NCBI RefSeq assembly: GCF_042662625.1
Contig: NZ_JBHSXH010000015.1
Coordinates: 1,426,001-1,490,000, forward strand
Source of the DNA: Halopelagius fulvigenes
Lineage (GTDB): Archaea > Halobacteriota > Halobacteria > Halobacteriales > Haloferacaceae
Direction of reading: 5' to 3'
Length of the DNA stretch: 64,000 nucleotides
Shown here: piece after piece, positions 23,832-32,136 of the stretch
How the letters are laid out: each line of letters begins with the position of its first letter
Position numbering within the stretch: position 1 is the first letter of the stretch
Notes under the pieces: model-generated
Told to the model about the DNA's origin: nothing
The model's input: the letters and a program-made list of their open reading frames with translations, nothing else
Database searches by the model: none
Translations under genes and position numbers: made by a program

Positions 23832-25082
23832 ATGAGTACCGACGCCGAAGAGGTGAGCGAAGACCGCCGGAAGTACGAGTTCCGGAAGGTCATCGAGGAG
23901 CTCGAGGACTTCGAGGGCTCCGGAACGCAACTCGTCACTATCTATATCCCGGATGACAAGCAGATATCCGACGTCGTCGCCCACGTCACGCAGGAGCACT
24001 CGGAGGCGTCGAACATCAAGTCCAAGCAGACGCGAACGGCCGTCCAAGACGCCCTGACCTCCATCAAGGACCGCCTCCGCTACTACGACACCTTCCCGCC
24101 GGACAACGGCATCGTCATCTTCTCCGGTGCGGTGAACTCCGGCGGCGGCCAGACCGAGATGGTCACGAAGGTGCTGGAGAGTCCGCCCGAACCTATCCAG
24201 TCGTTCCGCTATCACTGCGATTCGGACTTCCTGACGGAACCGCTGGAGAACATGCTCACGGACAAGGGGCTGTTCGGCCTCGTCGTCCTCGACCGGCGAG
24301 AGGCGAACGTCGGGTGGCTGAAGGGCAAGCGCGTCGAACCGGTCAAGTCGGCGTCCTCGCTCGTCCCCGGCAAACAGCGCAAGGGTGGCCAGTCCGCCCA
24401 GCGTTTCGCCCGCCTCCGTCTGGAAGCCATCGACAACTTCTATCAGGAAGTCGCGGAGATGGCCAACGAGCTGTTCGTCGCCAAGCGGCACGACTTGGAC
24501 GGAATCCTCGTCGGCGGTCCGTCGCCGACGAAAGACGAGTTCTTAGACGGCGACTACCTCCACCACGAACTGCAGGACCTCGTCGTCGGGAAGTTCGACG
24601 TCTCCTACACCGACGAGTCCGGCCTCTACGACCTCGTGGACGCCGCACAGGACGTGCTGGCCGACCAGGAGGTGATGAAGGACAAGTCCCAGATGGAGGA
24701 GTTCTTCGAGAAGCTCCACACGGGCGAGGAGGCGACCTACGGGTTCGGCCCCACCCGCAAGAACCTCGTCATGGGGTCGGTGGACCGACTCCTCCTCTCG
24801 GAGGACCTCCACTCGGACGTAGTCGTCTACCAGTGTCCCGAGGGCCACGAGGAGTACGAAGTCGTGGACCGCCGGCACGGCGACCCCGGCCACGAGTGCA
24901 CCGAGTGCGGTCAGGAGGCCGAGAAGAAGGACCGCGAGGACGTCATCGAACACCTGATGTCCATCGCGGAACAGCGAGGGACCGAGACGAAGTTCATCTC
25001 GACCGACTTCGAGAAGGGCGAACAGCTACACGACGCCTTCGGCGGCGTCGCCGGCATCCTCCGCTACGCCACGGGCGTCTAA
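23832..25082 (+). CDS. prf1: peptide chain release factor aRF1
   Basis: A 416-residue archaeal release factor that reads all three stop codons and triggers peptide release. The stop-codon recognition motif NIKS is at residues 61-64 (with a GTQLVTIYIP strand before it). The catalytic GGQ is at 185-187 within GKQRKGGQSAQRF. A zinc-like C-terminal mini-domain carries CPEGHEEYEV and HECTECGQE. Single gene, convergent with the DUF6276 gene. Confidence 0.97.
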   Translation: MSTDAEEVSEDRRKYEFRKVIEELEDFEGSGTQLVTIYIPDDKQISDVVAHVTQEHSEASNIKSKQTRTAVQDALTSIKDRLRYYDTFPPDNGIVIFSGAVNSGGGQTEMVTKVLESPPEPIQSFRYHCDSDFLTEPLENMLTDKGLFGLVVLDRREANVGWLKGKRVEPVKSASSLVPGKQRKGGQSAQRFARLRLEAIDNFYQEVAEMANELFVAKRHDLDGILVGGPSPTKDEFLDGDYLHHELQDLVVGKFDVSYTDESGLYDLVDAAQDVLADQEVMKDKSQMEEFFEKLHTGEEATYGFGPTRKNLVMGSVDRLLLSEDLHSDVVVYQCPEGHEEYEVVDRRHGDPGHECTECGQEAEKKDREDVIEHLMSIAEQRGTETKFISTDFEKGEQLHDAFGGVAGILRYATGV

Positions 25083-25118
25083 ACGCCGACCGACTCTTCT
25101 CGTCTCGTCTCCGAGCGC

Positions 25119-25547
25119 TCAGACCAGTAGCTGTTCGACCTGCGTGCGGCGGCGGCCCACGTCGAAGTGCGGGTCCAGCGCCGCGTCGCCGTCGATGCGG
25201 TCGAGCGTCAGGAGAACGTCCACTCCCTCCCGTTCGGCGCGGTCCACCAGCGTCTCTATCGCGGCGCGGTTCAACGCCAGCGAGTCGAGCATCCCGAGGA
25301 GAAGCGCCACCGCCGCGCCGCCGTCGCCGCGGGGGAAGTACTCCGCCACGGCGTCGAACGTCGGCGCGTCGGACTCGTCGGGCGCGTCGAACTCGGGGTA
25401 CGTCCGAAGGCATCGAGAACAGAGCGTCGCGGCGTCCGACGCCCCGCCGTCGCCCTCGGCGGGCGCGTCGGGCGCGTGAGTTCCGAGTCCGTCCGGAACC
25501 GCGAACGGAACTAAATCGCCGCCGCAGGCCGTACACGTACGAATCAT
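25119..25547 (-). CDS. haloarchaeal zinc-binding protein (DUF6276-like)
   Basis: A 142-residue protein. It starts MIRTCTACGGDLVPFAV and contains TLCSRCLRTYP, giving two CxxC pairs that probably hold zinc. A helical C-terminal half follows (VALLLGMLDSLALNRAAIETLVDRAEREG). The family is limited to haloarchaea, to my knowledge, and has no assigned role. The gene sits between prf1 and the end of the ATP synthase operon, 124 bases downstream of atpD in the same orientation. It could be transcribed with the operon. Confidence 0.75.
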   Translation of the reverse strand: MIRTCTACGGDLVPFAVPDGLGTHAPDAPAEGDGGASDAATLCSRCLRTYPEFDAPDESDAPTFDAVAEYFPRGDGGAAVALLLGMLDSLALNRAAIETLVDRAEREGVDVLLTLDRIDGDAALDPHFDVGRRRTQVEQLLV

Positions 25548-25671
25548 ACGTCGAGGTGAGACGCGGACGCGTGAAAACCCGACGATACCGTCCTCCGGCG
25601 GGCGACAGAAGCGAGAGAAAACTGGATGGTGCGGCCGAAGGGGTGCGACCGACTCGGACGCCGAGCGTCGG

Positions 25672-26370
25672 TCAGTCGTCGGCGGTGGCCGGCCGTTCCT
25701 GCGGGACCGTCTCGGCCTCCTCTGCTTCGCGCTCTTCCCTCTCTTCTTCTTCTTTCTTGCCCTTGATCTTCTTCAGGCGGAACGTCTCCTCGCGCTCCTG
25801 TTCTTCGAGCTTCTGCTCGATGTACTCTTGGTTCTCGTAGAGGTCGGGCAGGAGTTTGAACTCCAGCGCGTTGACGCGGCGCTTCGTCGTCTCGATCTCT
25901 CTGAGCATCTTCTTCATCGCCGTCTCGACTTCGGCGGCGAGGATGACGCTCTCTAACAGCTCCTCGTAGGCGTCCGCGGCCTCGTCGATGCGCGACGACG
26001 ACCCGAGCAGTCCATATCCGCGCTGGTCGAGGCTCTTCTTCACGCGGGAGGACTCGATCTGCGGGACGACGACGCCCATGATGTTCTTCGATTGGGTCGT
26101 TATCTCGGGGTGTTCCTTCAGCGCCGCGGCCGCGCCGCGCACCGCGACGTCGCCCTCCATCGCGCGCGCCATGTTTATCTTCCGCTGGGCGGTCTCATAG
26201 TTGGTGTTGAGCTCCGAACGGACGTCCTGCGCTTGGTCGAGGATGTCCATGAACTCCATGATGAGACCGTCCCGCTTCTGCTCCAAGGTGTCGTGGCCTC
26301 GCTCGGAGAGTTCGATGCGGTCCTCTATCGCCATCAGGTTCTTCCGAGTCGGTTTGACGTCGTTGGCCAT
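25672..26370 (-). CDS. atpD: A-type ATP synthase subunit D
   Basis: A 232-residue central-stalk subunit. It begins MANDVKPTRKNLMAIEDRIELSERG-like with the long N-terminal helix, has RGYGLLGSSSRIDEAADAYEELL in the middle, and a long C-terminal coiled coil that ends in a charged tail. It rotates inside the A3B3 head. It is the last gene of the operon, separated from atpB by 164 bases, unlike the tight spacing of the other genes. Confidence 0.95.
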   Translation of the reverse strand: MANDVKPTRKNLMAIEDRIELSERGHDTLEQKRDGLIMEFMDILDQAQDVRSELNTNYETAQRKINMARAMEGDVAVRGAAAALKEHPEITTQSKNIMGVVVPQIESSRVKKSLDQRGYGLLGSSSRIDEAADAYEELLESVILAAEVETAMKKMLREIETTKRRVNALEFKLLPDLYENQEYIEQKLEEQEREETFRLKKIKGKKEEEEREEREAEEAETVPQERPATADD

Positions 26371-26436
26371 CCTTGGGGGACGCTTGTGGACGGAGGGGGT
26401 TAATCCTTTTTAGTCTGACTCGGCGGACAATGATTA

Positions 26437-26456
26437 TTCGCGCACGCGTACGCGAA
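26437..26456. promoter_or_regulatory. inverted repeat between atpB and atpD
   Basis: TTCGCG (26437-26442) pairs with CGCGAA (26451-26456) around an 8-base centre, and inside it CGCGTACGCG is a perfect palindrome. It lies in the 164-base gap of the operon and could be a processing signal, terminator or operator. Confidence 0.35.
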
Positions 26457-26534
26457 GAAGAGTACATTGCGACGCGCGGCGCCGTCGCTCCGCGTTCGGC
26501 GTCGTCCGAAAAGAACGTCCGAGAGAGACGCCGG

Positions 26535-27959
26535 TCAGTCGGCGGTGACTTCTTCCGCGCCCTCGTCGGCGGCGTCCTCGCGGTAGTGTTCCTCGATGAG
26601 CTCCTCGTCGATACGGTTGAGCTCCTTCTTCGGGAACATCGACAGGAGATCCCAGCCGATTTCGAGCGTCTCGTCGATGGAGCGGTTCGTGTCGTACCCC
26701 TGATCGACGAACTCCTCCTCGAAGCGGTCGGCGAAGTCGAGGTACGTGTTGTCACGCTCCGACAGCGCCTCGCGGCCGACGATGTTCACGAGGTCGCGGA
26801 GGTCCTCACCTTCCGCGTACGCGGCGTACATCTGGTCGGAGACGTCCGCGTGGTCCGCGCGCGTGAGGCCCTCGCCGATACCGTCGTCCATCAGACGCGA
26901 GAGGCTCGGAAGCACGTTGATCGGCGGCTGGATGCCCTGACTGTTCAGGTCCCGGTCGACGTAGATCTGCCCCTCGGTGATGTATCCGGTCAGGTCCGGA
27001 ATCGGGTGCGTGTCGTCGTCGCCCGGCATCGTGAGGATGGGTATCTGCGTCACGGAGCCTTCGCGGCCCTGGATGCGACCGGCGCGCTCGTACAGCTGCG
27101 CCAGGTCGGTGTACATGTACCCGGGGTACCCACGACGGCCCGGAACCTCCTCGCGGGCCGCGCCGATTTCGCGCAGGGCCTCGCAGTAGTTGGTCATGTC
27201 CGTGAGGATGACCAGCACGTGGTAGTCCTTCTCGAACGCGAGGTACTCGGCGGTGGTGAGCGCGAGGCGCGGCGTGACCGTCCGCTCGACTGCGGGGTCG
27301 TCCGCGAGGTTCATGAAGACGACCGAGCGTTCGAGCGCGCCCGTGCGCTCGAAGTCCTCCATGAACTCGTTGGCCTCCTCCGCGGTGATACCCATCGCGC
27401 CGAAGATGACCGCGAACTCAGAGCCCTCGTCGTCGTCGCCCTCCTCTTCCTCCGGAACGGTCGCCTGACGGGCGACCTGGAGCGCGAGTTCGTTGTGCGG
27501 CAGCCCCGACCCGGAGAAGATGGGGAGCTTCTGTCCGCGGACCAGCGTGTTCATGCCGTCGATGGCGGAGACGCCGGTCTGGATGAACTCCTCGGGGTAC
27601 TCCCGGGAGTAGGGGTTGATAGCCGCGCCGACGATTTCGTGGCGCTCGTCCGGGACGATGTCGGGGCCGCCGTCGATGGGCTGGCCCGACCCGTCGAGGA
27701 CGCGTCCGAGGAGGTCCTCGGTGACGGGCATCTTCAGCGTCTCGCCCATGAAGCGGACGGACGCGTTCCGGTCGATACCGCTCGTGCCCTCGAACACCTG
27801 GATGGCCACGAGGCCGTCCGTCGATTCGAGGATCTGCCCGCGCAGCGTCTCGCCGTTCTGCGTCTCGATTTCGACGATCTCGTCGTATCCGATCGGCTCG
27901 TCGACCTCGGCGAACACCAGCGGACCGCTGATTTCGGTGATGGTCTGGTACTCTTTCAT
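26535..27959 (-). CDS. atpB: A-type ATP synthase subunit B
   Basis: A 474-residue non-catalytic head subunit. It opens MKEYQTITEISGPLVFAEVDE and has the family blocks GRVLDGSGQPIDGG, GQKLPIFSGSGLPHNELA and RRGYPGYMYTDLAQLYERAG. As usual for the B subunit, the P-loop is degenerate (SGSGLPHNE) because it binds but does not hydrolyse nucleotide. One base separates it from atpA, so the two are translated together. Confidence 0.97.
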   Translation of the reverse strand: MKEYQTITEISGPLVFAEVDEPIGYDEIVEIETQNGETLRGQILESTDGLVAIQVFEGTSGIDRNASVRFMGETLKMPVTEDLLGRVLDGSGQPIDGGPDIVPDERHEIVGAAINPYSREYPEEFIQTGVSAIDGMNTLVRGQKLPIFSGSGLPHNELALQVARQATVPEEEEGDDDEGSEFAVIFGAMGITAEEANEFMEDFERTGALERSVVFMNLADDPAVERTVTPRLALTTAEYLAFEKDYHVLVILTDMTNYCEALREIGAAREEVPGRRGYPGYMYTDLAQLYERAGRIQGREGSVTQIPILTMPGDDDTHPIPDLTGYITEGQIYVDRDLNSQGIQPPINVLPSLSRLMDDGIGEGLTRADHADVSDQMYAAYAEGEDLRDLVNIVGREALSERDNTYLDFADRFEEEFVDQGYDTNRSIDETLEIGWDLLSMFPKKELNRIDEELIEEHYREDAADEGAEEVTAD

Positions 27960-27960
27960 C

Positions 27961-29718
27961 TTAGTACAGCTCCCGAAGTTCCTCGGAGATGTCGTCTTTC
28001 AGTTCCGCGACGTACTCCTCGTAGTCCTCCTGCACGCCGATGCGGTTGAGGCGCGGGGCGACCTCGATGGAGATAATCTCGTCCACCGGGACGCCGGCTT
28101 CGAGCGCCTCGAACGCCTCGTCGTTGAAGTGGTGGATGGCGGTGAGCATGAGGTACGTCTTCTCCGGCGGACAGAACGTGTCCGTCGGGTGGAACGCGTT
28201 CTGTTGCAGGTACGCCTCGCGGAGGTACCGCGCGACTTCGAGCGTCAGCTGCTGGTCCTCCGGCAGGGCGTCCTTACCGACCAGCTGGACGATTTCCCGG
28301 AGTTCGGCCTCCTCGTCGAGGACGTCGACGGCCCACTGGCGTTCGTCGGGCCAGTCGGCGGCGACGTTGTCTTGGAACCACGGGTCGAGTTGGTCCTTGT
28401 ACAGCGAGTACGACTCGTTCCAGTTGATGGCCGGGAAGTGCCGACGCTCCGCGAGGTCGGCGTCCAGCGCCCAGAACGTCTTGACGATGCGCAGCGTGTT
28501 CTGGGTGACGGGCTCGGAGAAGTCGCCGCCGGGCGGGGAGACGGCCCCGATGGCGGAGACGGACCCCTCCGTGCCGTTGATGTTCTCGAAGTAACCGGCG
28601 CGCTCGTAGAACTCGGAGAGGCGCGCAGCGAGGTACGCGGGGTACCCCTCTTCGCCGGGCATCTCCTCGAGGCGCGAGGATATCTCGCGCATGGCCTCGG
28701 CCCACCGGGAGGTGGAGTCGGCCATGAGTGCGACGTCGTACCCCATGTCGCGGTAGTACTCCGCGATGGTGATACCCGTGTACACGCAGGATTCCCGCGC
28801 GGCCACGGGCATGTTCGACGTGTTGGCGATGAGCGAGGTGCGGGCCATCAGCGGGTTCCCGGTGGAGGGGTCCTCCAGCTCCGGGAAGTCGTCGATGACC
28901 TCGGTCATCTCGTTACCGCGCTCGCCGCACCCGACGTAGACGATGATGTCCGCGTCGGCGTACTTCGCGAGCTGGTGCTGGGTGACGGTCTTCCCGGACC
29001 CGAACGGACCGGGGATGGCGGCCGTCCCGCCCTTCGCGATGGGGAACAGACCGTCGAGGATGCGCTGACCGGAGACGAGCGGCGTCCGTGGCGTCTTCTT
29101 CGTCGCGGACGGACGGGCCTCGCGGACCGGCCACTCCTGATGCATCGTTATCTCTTCGCCGTTGTCGAGTTCGACCACCGTCTCGTCGACGGTGAGGTCG
29201 CCCTCTTCGACGGTGACGACTTCGCCGCCCTCGTAGGTCGGCGGGACCAGGACCTTGTGGTCGATGGTGACCGTCTCCTCGACGACGCCGACGACGTCGC
29301 CGGGTTCGACGGTGTCGCCGGGGACGACTTCGGCCGAGAAGTCCCACTCTTTCTCCAGTTCAATTCCGGGCGCGTCCACGCCGCGGTCGAGGAACGCGCT
29401 GCCCATCTTCGATTCGAGCACGTCGAGGGGTCGCTGGACGCCGTCGTAGATGGAGTCCAGCAGACCGGGGCCCAGGTCGACGGTCAGCGGTTCGCCCGTG
29501 TTCTCGACGGGTTCGCCGGGACCGACGCCGGACGTCTCCTCGTACACCTGAATCGTCGTGATGTCACCCTCTATTTCGATGACCTCGCCCATCAGACCTT
29601 CGTCGCCCACGTAGACGACGTCGTTCATTCGGGCGTCGAGGTCACGGGCGGTCACGACAGGACCACTCACACTCTCGATGATGCCGTCTTCTCGGACGGT
29701 CTCTTGTGTTGCACTCAT
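27961..29718 (-). CDS. atpA: A-type ATP synthase subunit A (catalytic)
   Basis: A 585-residue catalytic subunit. The archaeal-type N-terminal barrel is followed by the non-homologous insert, then Walker A GPFGSGKTVTQHQLAK, the segment YVGCGERGNEMTEV and Walker B ALMADSTSRWAEAMRE. No intein interrupts the P-loop. In vivo it makes or hydrolyses ATP using the proton or sodium gradient. It is one base upstream of atpB and one base downstream of atpF. Confidence 0.98.
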   Translation of the reverse strand: MSATQETVREDGIIESVSGPVVTARDLDARMNDVVYVGDEGLMGEVIEIEGDITTIQVYEETSGVGPGEPVENTGEPLTVDLGPGLLDSIYDGVQRPLDVLESKMGSAFLDRGVDAPGIELEKEWDFSAEVVPGDTVEPGDVVGVVEETVTIDHKVLVPPTYEGGEVVTVEEGDLTVDETVVELDNGEEITMHQEWPVREARPSATKKTPRTPLVSGQRILDGLFPIAKGGTAAIPGPFGSGKTVTQHQLAKYADADIIVYVGCGERGNEMTEVIDDFPELEDPSTGNPLMARTSLIANTSNMPVAARESCVYTGITIAEYYRDMGYDVALMADSTSRWAEAMREISSRLEEMPGEEGYPAYLAARLSEFYERAGYFENINGTEGSVSAIGAVSPPGGDFSEPVTQNTLRIVKTFWALDADLAERRHFPAINWNESYSLYKDQLDPWFQDNVAADWPDERQWAVDVLDEEAELREIVQLVGKDALPEDQQLTLEVARYLREAYLQQNAFHPTDTFCPPEKTYLMLTAIHHFNDEAFEALEAGVPVDEIISIEVAPRLNRIGVQEDYEEYVAELKDDISEELRELY

Positions 29719-29719
29719 G

Positions 29720-30049
29720 TTAGTCTTCGTCCTCCTCCATCAGGTCGATACCGATGGCGCGTTTGATCTGATTGCGGAGGCCGCCCGCGCCCGCACCGCC
29801 GCCGAGCGTCACCAGCGTCGGTTCGATGCTGGTTTCGACCGACTGGCGGACTTGGCGCGAGAGATGCTCCATGTCGTCGTCGTGCATCACGATGATGCCG
29901 ACGTCTTCGTCCGAGAGCGTCTCCTCTACGGCCTCGTCGAGCTGTTCGTTCTTCTGTTCCTCCGGGACGTTCTCGAACTTCCGGACTCCCGCGAGGCGGA
30001 AGCCGGTCGTGAAGTCCGAGCTGCCGATGACGGCTATCTCCTGACTCAT
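29720..30049 (-). CDS. atpF: A-type ATP synthase subunit F
   Basis: A 109-residue rotor-axle subunit starting MSQEIAVIGSSDFTTGFRLAG. The Rossmann-like core and the ISxQ-type C-terminus seen in the family are recognizable. Its start overlaps the stop of atpC by four bases (ATGA), and its stop is one base from atpA. Confidence 0.95.
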   Translation of the reverse strand: MSQEIAVIGSSDFTTGFRLAGVRKFENVPEEQKNEQLDEAVEETLSDEDVGIIVMHDDDMEHLSRQVRQSVETSIEPTLVTLGGGAGAGGLRNQIKRAIGIDLMEEDED

Positions 30050-31092
30050 AGGATGACCAACTCCGATTCGATCTCGTCCTCGGAGAGACCGGCCTCGCGT
30101 CCGCGCGCGATGGCCCGAATGTTGTCCACCTCCTGCTCTTTGCGCAGGATGTAGGCGATTATCGGACCGATGGAGAGCGGGAAGACGCTCCCCATCCCGC
30201 GGGCTTTTTCGAGAAGCGCGATGTCGAGCGCGCGTTCGAACCCGAGGAGGCTACCGGCCTCTTCGAGCTCGTCGAGCGCCGTCGAGAGATCGTCGCCGTA
30301 CTCCGAGTCGCGAATCCTCGTAACCAATTCGTCAGGGTTCTGCGCGAGCGTGGTCAGTTCCGACGCCGAGAATAGGGACCCGCCACTGATATAGTACTCG
30401 GACGGGTCGATGTCGGCCCCGCTTCGAGCGAGGCGGAGCGCGTTCCGCGCGTTGCGGAAGTCGATCTCCGCTTCGAGGTAGTCGCGGTACTGCTGGGTCT
30501 CCTCGTTCACCACGAGGTCCTCGAGCAACGCCTCGTAGTACGCGCGGTCGATGGCGTTCTCGAGCGGAACGAGGACGTCCGTCTCCTCGTAGTCCGCGTA
30601 CGCCTCTTCGAGGCCCGCGTCGAACATCGTACCGTGGAGCCGCTCGACCACTTCCTCGACGGTGCCCGCGTCGAGCAACCGTTCGATGAAGCTGTCGGAG
30701 AACTCGCCCGCACGGATGAGGTCGTCCGCGATTTCGTCGCGGTCGGCGTCCGAGTAGAGCCCCCGAATGACCGTCTTGGCGTTCCACGCGTCGTACCGGC
30801 GGAGGTACCGCGCGATGTGGTCGTACAGGCGGCCTTCCGCCCAGTCGAGGATGTCGTCGAACTGCTTTGCGAGATTCCGGTTCAGCGCGTACTCGATGAG
30901 GTCGACCCCCGAGTAGCGCGAACCGAGCGCGTTTATCTCGGTCTCGTACTCCGACTCCTCCATGAACCGGGCGATTTCGGCCGGTCCCATCCGAACCAGC
31001 TTGCGGTAGTCCTCCTCGCTGTACAGGGCGCTCTGCCGCGCTCTGACGCGAGCGGTCACGTACTCCGGATTGGAACCGCCGGATACACTCAT
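30046..31092 (-). CDS. atpC: A-type ATP synthase subunit C
   Basis: A 348-residue subunit that links the membrane ring to the central stalk (V-type subunit d homologue). The sequence opens with NPEYVTARVRARQSALYSEEDY, and the three similar helical lobes contain IARFMEESEYETEI and RDYLEAEIDFRNARNALRLAR. It overlaps atpE and atpF by four bases each. Confidence 0.95.
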   Translation of the reverse strand: MSVSGGSNPEYVTARVRARQSALYSEEDYRKLVRMGPAEIARFMEESEYETEINALGSRYSGVDLIEYALNRNLAKQFDDILDWAEGRLYDHIARYLRRYDAWNAKTVIRGLYSDADRDEIADDLIRAGEFSDSFIERLLDAGTVEEVVERLHGTMFDAGLEEAYADYEETDVLVPLENAIDRAYYEALLEDLVVNEETQQYRDYLEAEIDFRNARNALRLARSGADIDPSEYYISGGSLFSASELTTLAQNPDELVTRIRDSEYGDDLSTALDELEEAGSLLGFERALDIALLEKARGMGSVFPLSIGPIIAYILRKEQEVDNIRAIARGREAGLSEDEIESELVIL

Positions 31093-31670
31093 TGGTCGAA
31101 CAGTCGGGCGCTCACTTCCTTGAGGTTGTCCTCCCAGACGCCCTCGAGGATGGAGTCGAACGTGTTGTTCACTCTGACGCGCGAGGACTCGCTCTCGACG
31201 ACGACGCCACCGAGGCAGTCGTGCTCGCCTCCGTAGCTGAAGCCGTCGTAGTCTTCGAGGACGTCTTCGAGCAACTCGGCGTCGTCGGCGCGGCCGTAGA
31301 CGACGACGTCGTCGCTCTCGTCGAACTCGTCGGCCGCGGCGTCGACGAGTTCGCGGGTCAGTTCTTCGCGGCGGTCGCCGGAGAGCGAGGCGAGCTCGTC
31401 CTCGACTCGGCTGCGGACGTCTTCGAGGACGTCGCGTCGGGCTTCGAGGCGCTGCTGTTTCGCCTCCAGCTTCGCACCGGAGAGCGCCTGTTCGCGCTCC
31501 TGCTCGACCTGGCGCTCGACGTCGGCCTCCCGCGCTTCGAGGAGTTCCTCGGCGTCGGCCTCGGCCTCCTCGATGATCTCGGTAGCGCGGCGCTCACCGG
31601 CCTCTCGAATTTCCTCCGCACGCGCGCGTGCTTCGCCTCGGATATCTTCGACGACGTTATCCAAACTCAT
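31089..31670 (-). CDS. atpE: A-type ATP synthase subunit E
   Basis: A 193-residue peripheral-stalk subunit. Residues 1-100 form a long charged coiled coil (RGEARARAEEIREAGERRA, then repeated Glu and Ala heptads) and the C-terminal head contains GGVVVESESSRVRVNNTFD. It pairs with subunit H to form the stator stalk. The stop overlaps atpC's start (ATGA), and it is 25 bases downstream of atpK. Confidence 0.95.
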   Translation of the reverse strand: MSLDNVVEDIRGEARARAEEIREAGERRATEIIEEAEADAEELLEAREADVERQVEQEREQALSGAKLEAKQQRLEARRDVLEDVRSRVEDELASLSGDRREELTRELVDAAADEFDESDDVVVYGRADDAELLEDVLEDYDGFSYGGEHDCLGGVVVESESSRVRVNNTFDSILEGVWEDNLKEVSARLFDQ

Positions 31671-31695
31671 TGATGGAAAGGGTGGGGGGAGGTGC

Positions 31696-31944
31696 TTACG
31701 CCGAGACGATGAACACGACGACGAGTGCCAGAATGACGAGCGTCTCCGGCAGAACGGTCAGAATGAGACCGTTGACGAAGAGAGAGTCGTCTTCTGCGAT
31801 GGCACCCATCGCGGCGGCACCGATGCCACGCTCCGCGTATCCCGCGCCGAACGCCGCGAGACCGACGGCGAGGGCGGCGGCGGCGGGTGCTTCGAGAGCC
31901 GGGGCGGCTGCCTGCGCTTGCTGTAGGAGTGTTAGTGCTGACAT
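31696..31944 (-). CDS. atpK: A-type ATP synthase subunit K (membrane rotor ring)
   Basis: An 82-residue proteolipid with two hydrophobic hairpin helices. The first contains AVGLAAFGAGYAERGIGAAA and the second GLILTVLPETLVILALVVVF, in which the glutamate of LPET is the ion-binding residue. Multiple copies form the rotor ring. The ATG at 31944 starts the conserved part; an upstream frame would add 20 unrelated residues. A 192-base gap and a TATA-like element precede it. Confidence 0.95.
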   Translation of the reverse strand: MSALTLLQQAQAAAPALEAPAAAALAVGLAAFGAGYAERGIGAAAMGAIAEDDSLFVNGLILTVLPETLVILALVVVFIVSA

Positions 31945-32004
31945 AGTTGGGTATTTTCTCTGACGGTTAGTCGTCTCCGAACGTGCGTATGTGGACAGAC
32001 ACAC

Positions 32005-32013
32005 CTCATAAAG
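32005..32013 (-). promoter_or_regulatory. possible internal promoter before atpK
   Basis: On the minus strand CTTTATGAG lies about 61-69 bases before the atpK ATG, which would give a leader of about 35 bases. It is inside the only large gap (192 bases) between atpI and atpK and could raise expression of the ring subunit. Confidence 0.45.
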
Positions 32014-32136
32014 GTTCCCAAACCGTTTCGCCGTAGGCCGGCGGATACGGCCGGATTCGGCGGAATAGAGCGAAAAACGAGTTCCGGTACCGCGGCTCTC
32101 GAAGGGTGAACGACGAAGGCCGAGGGTGGGTTGTGG

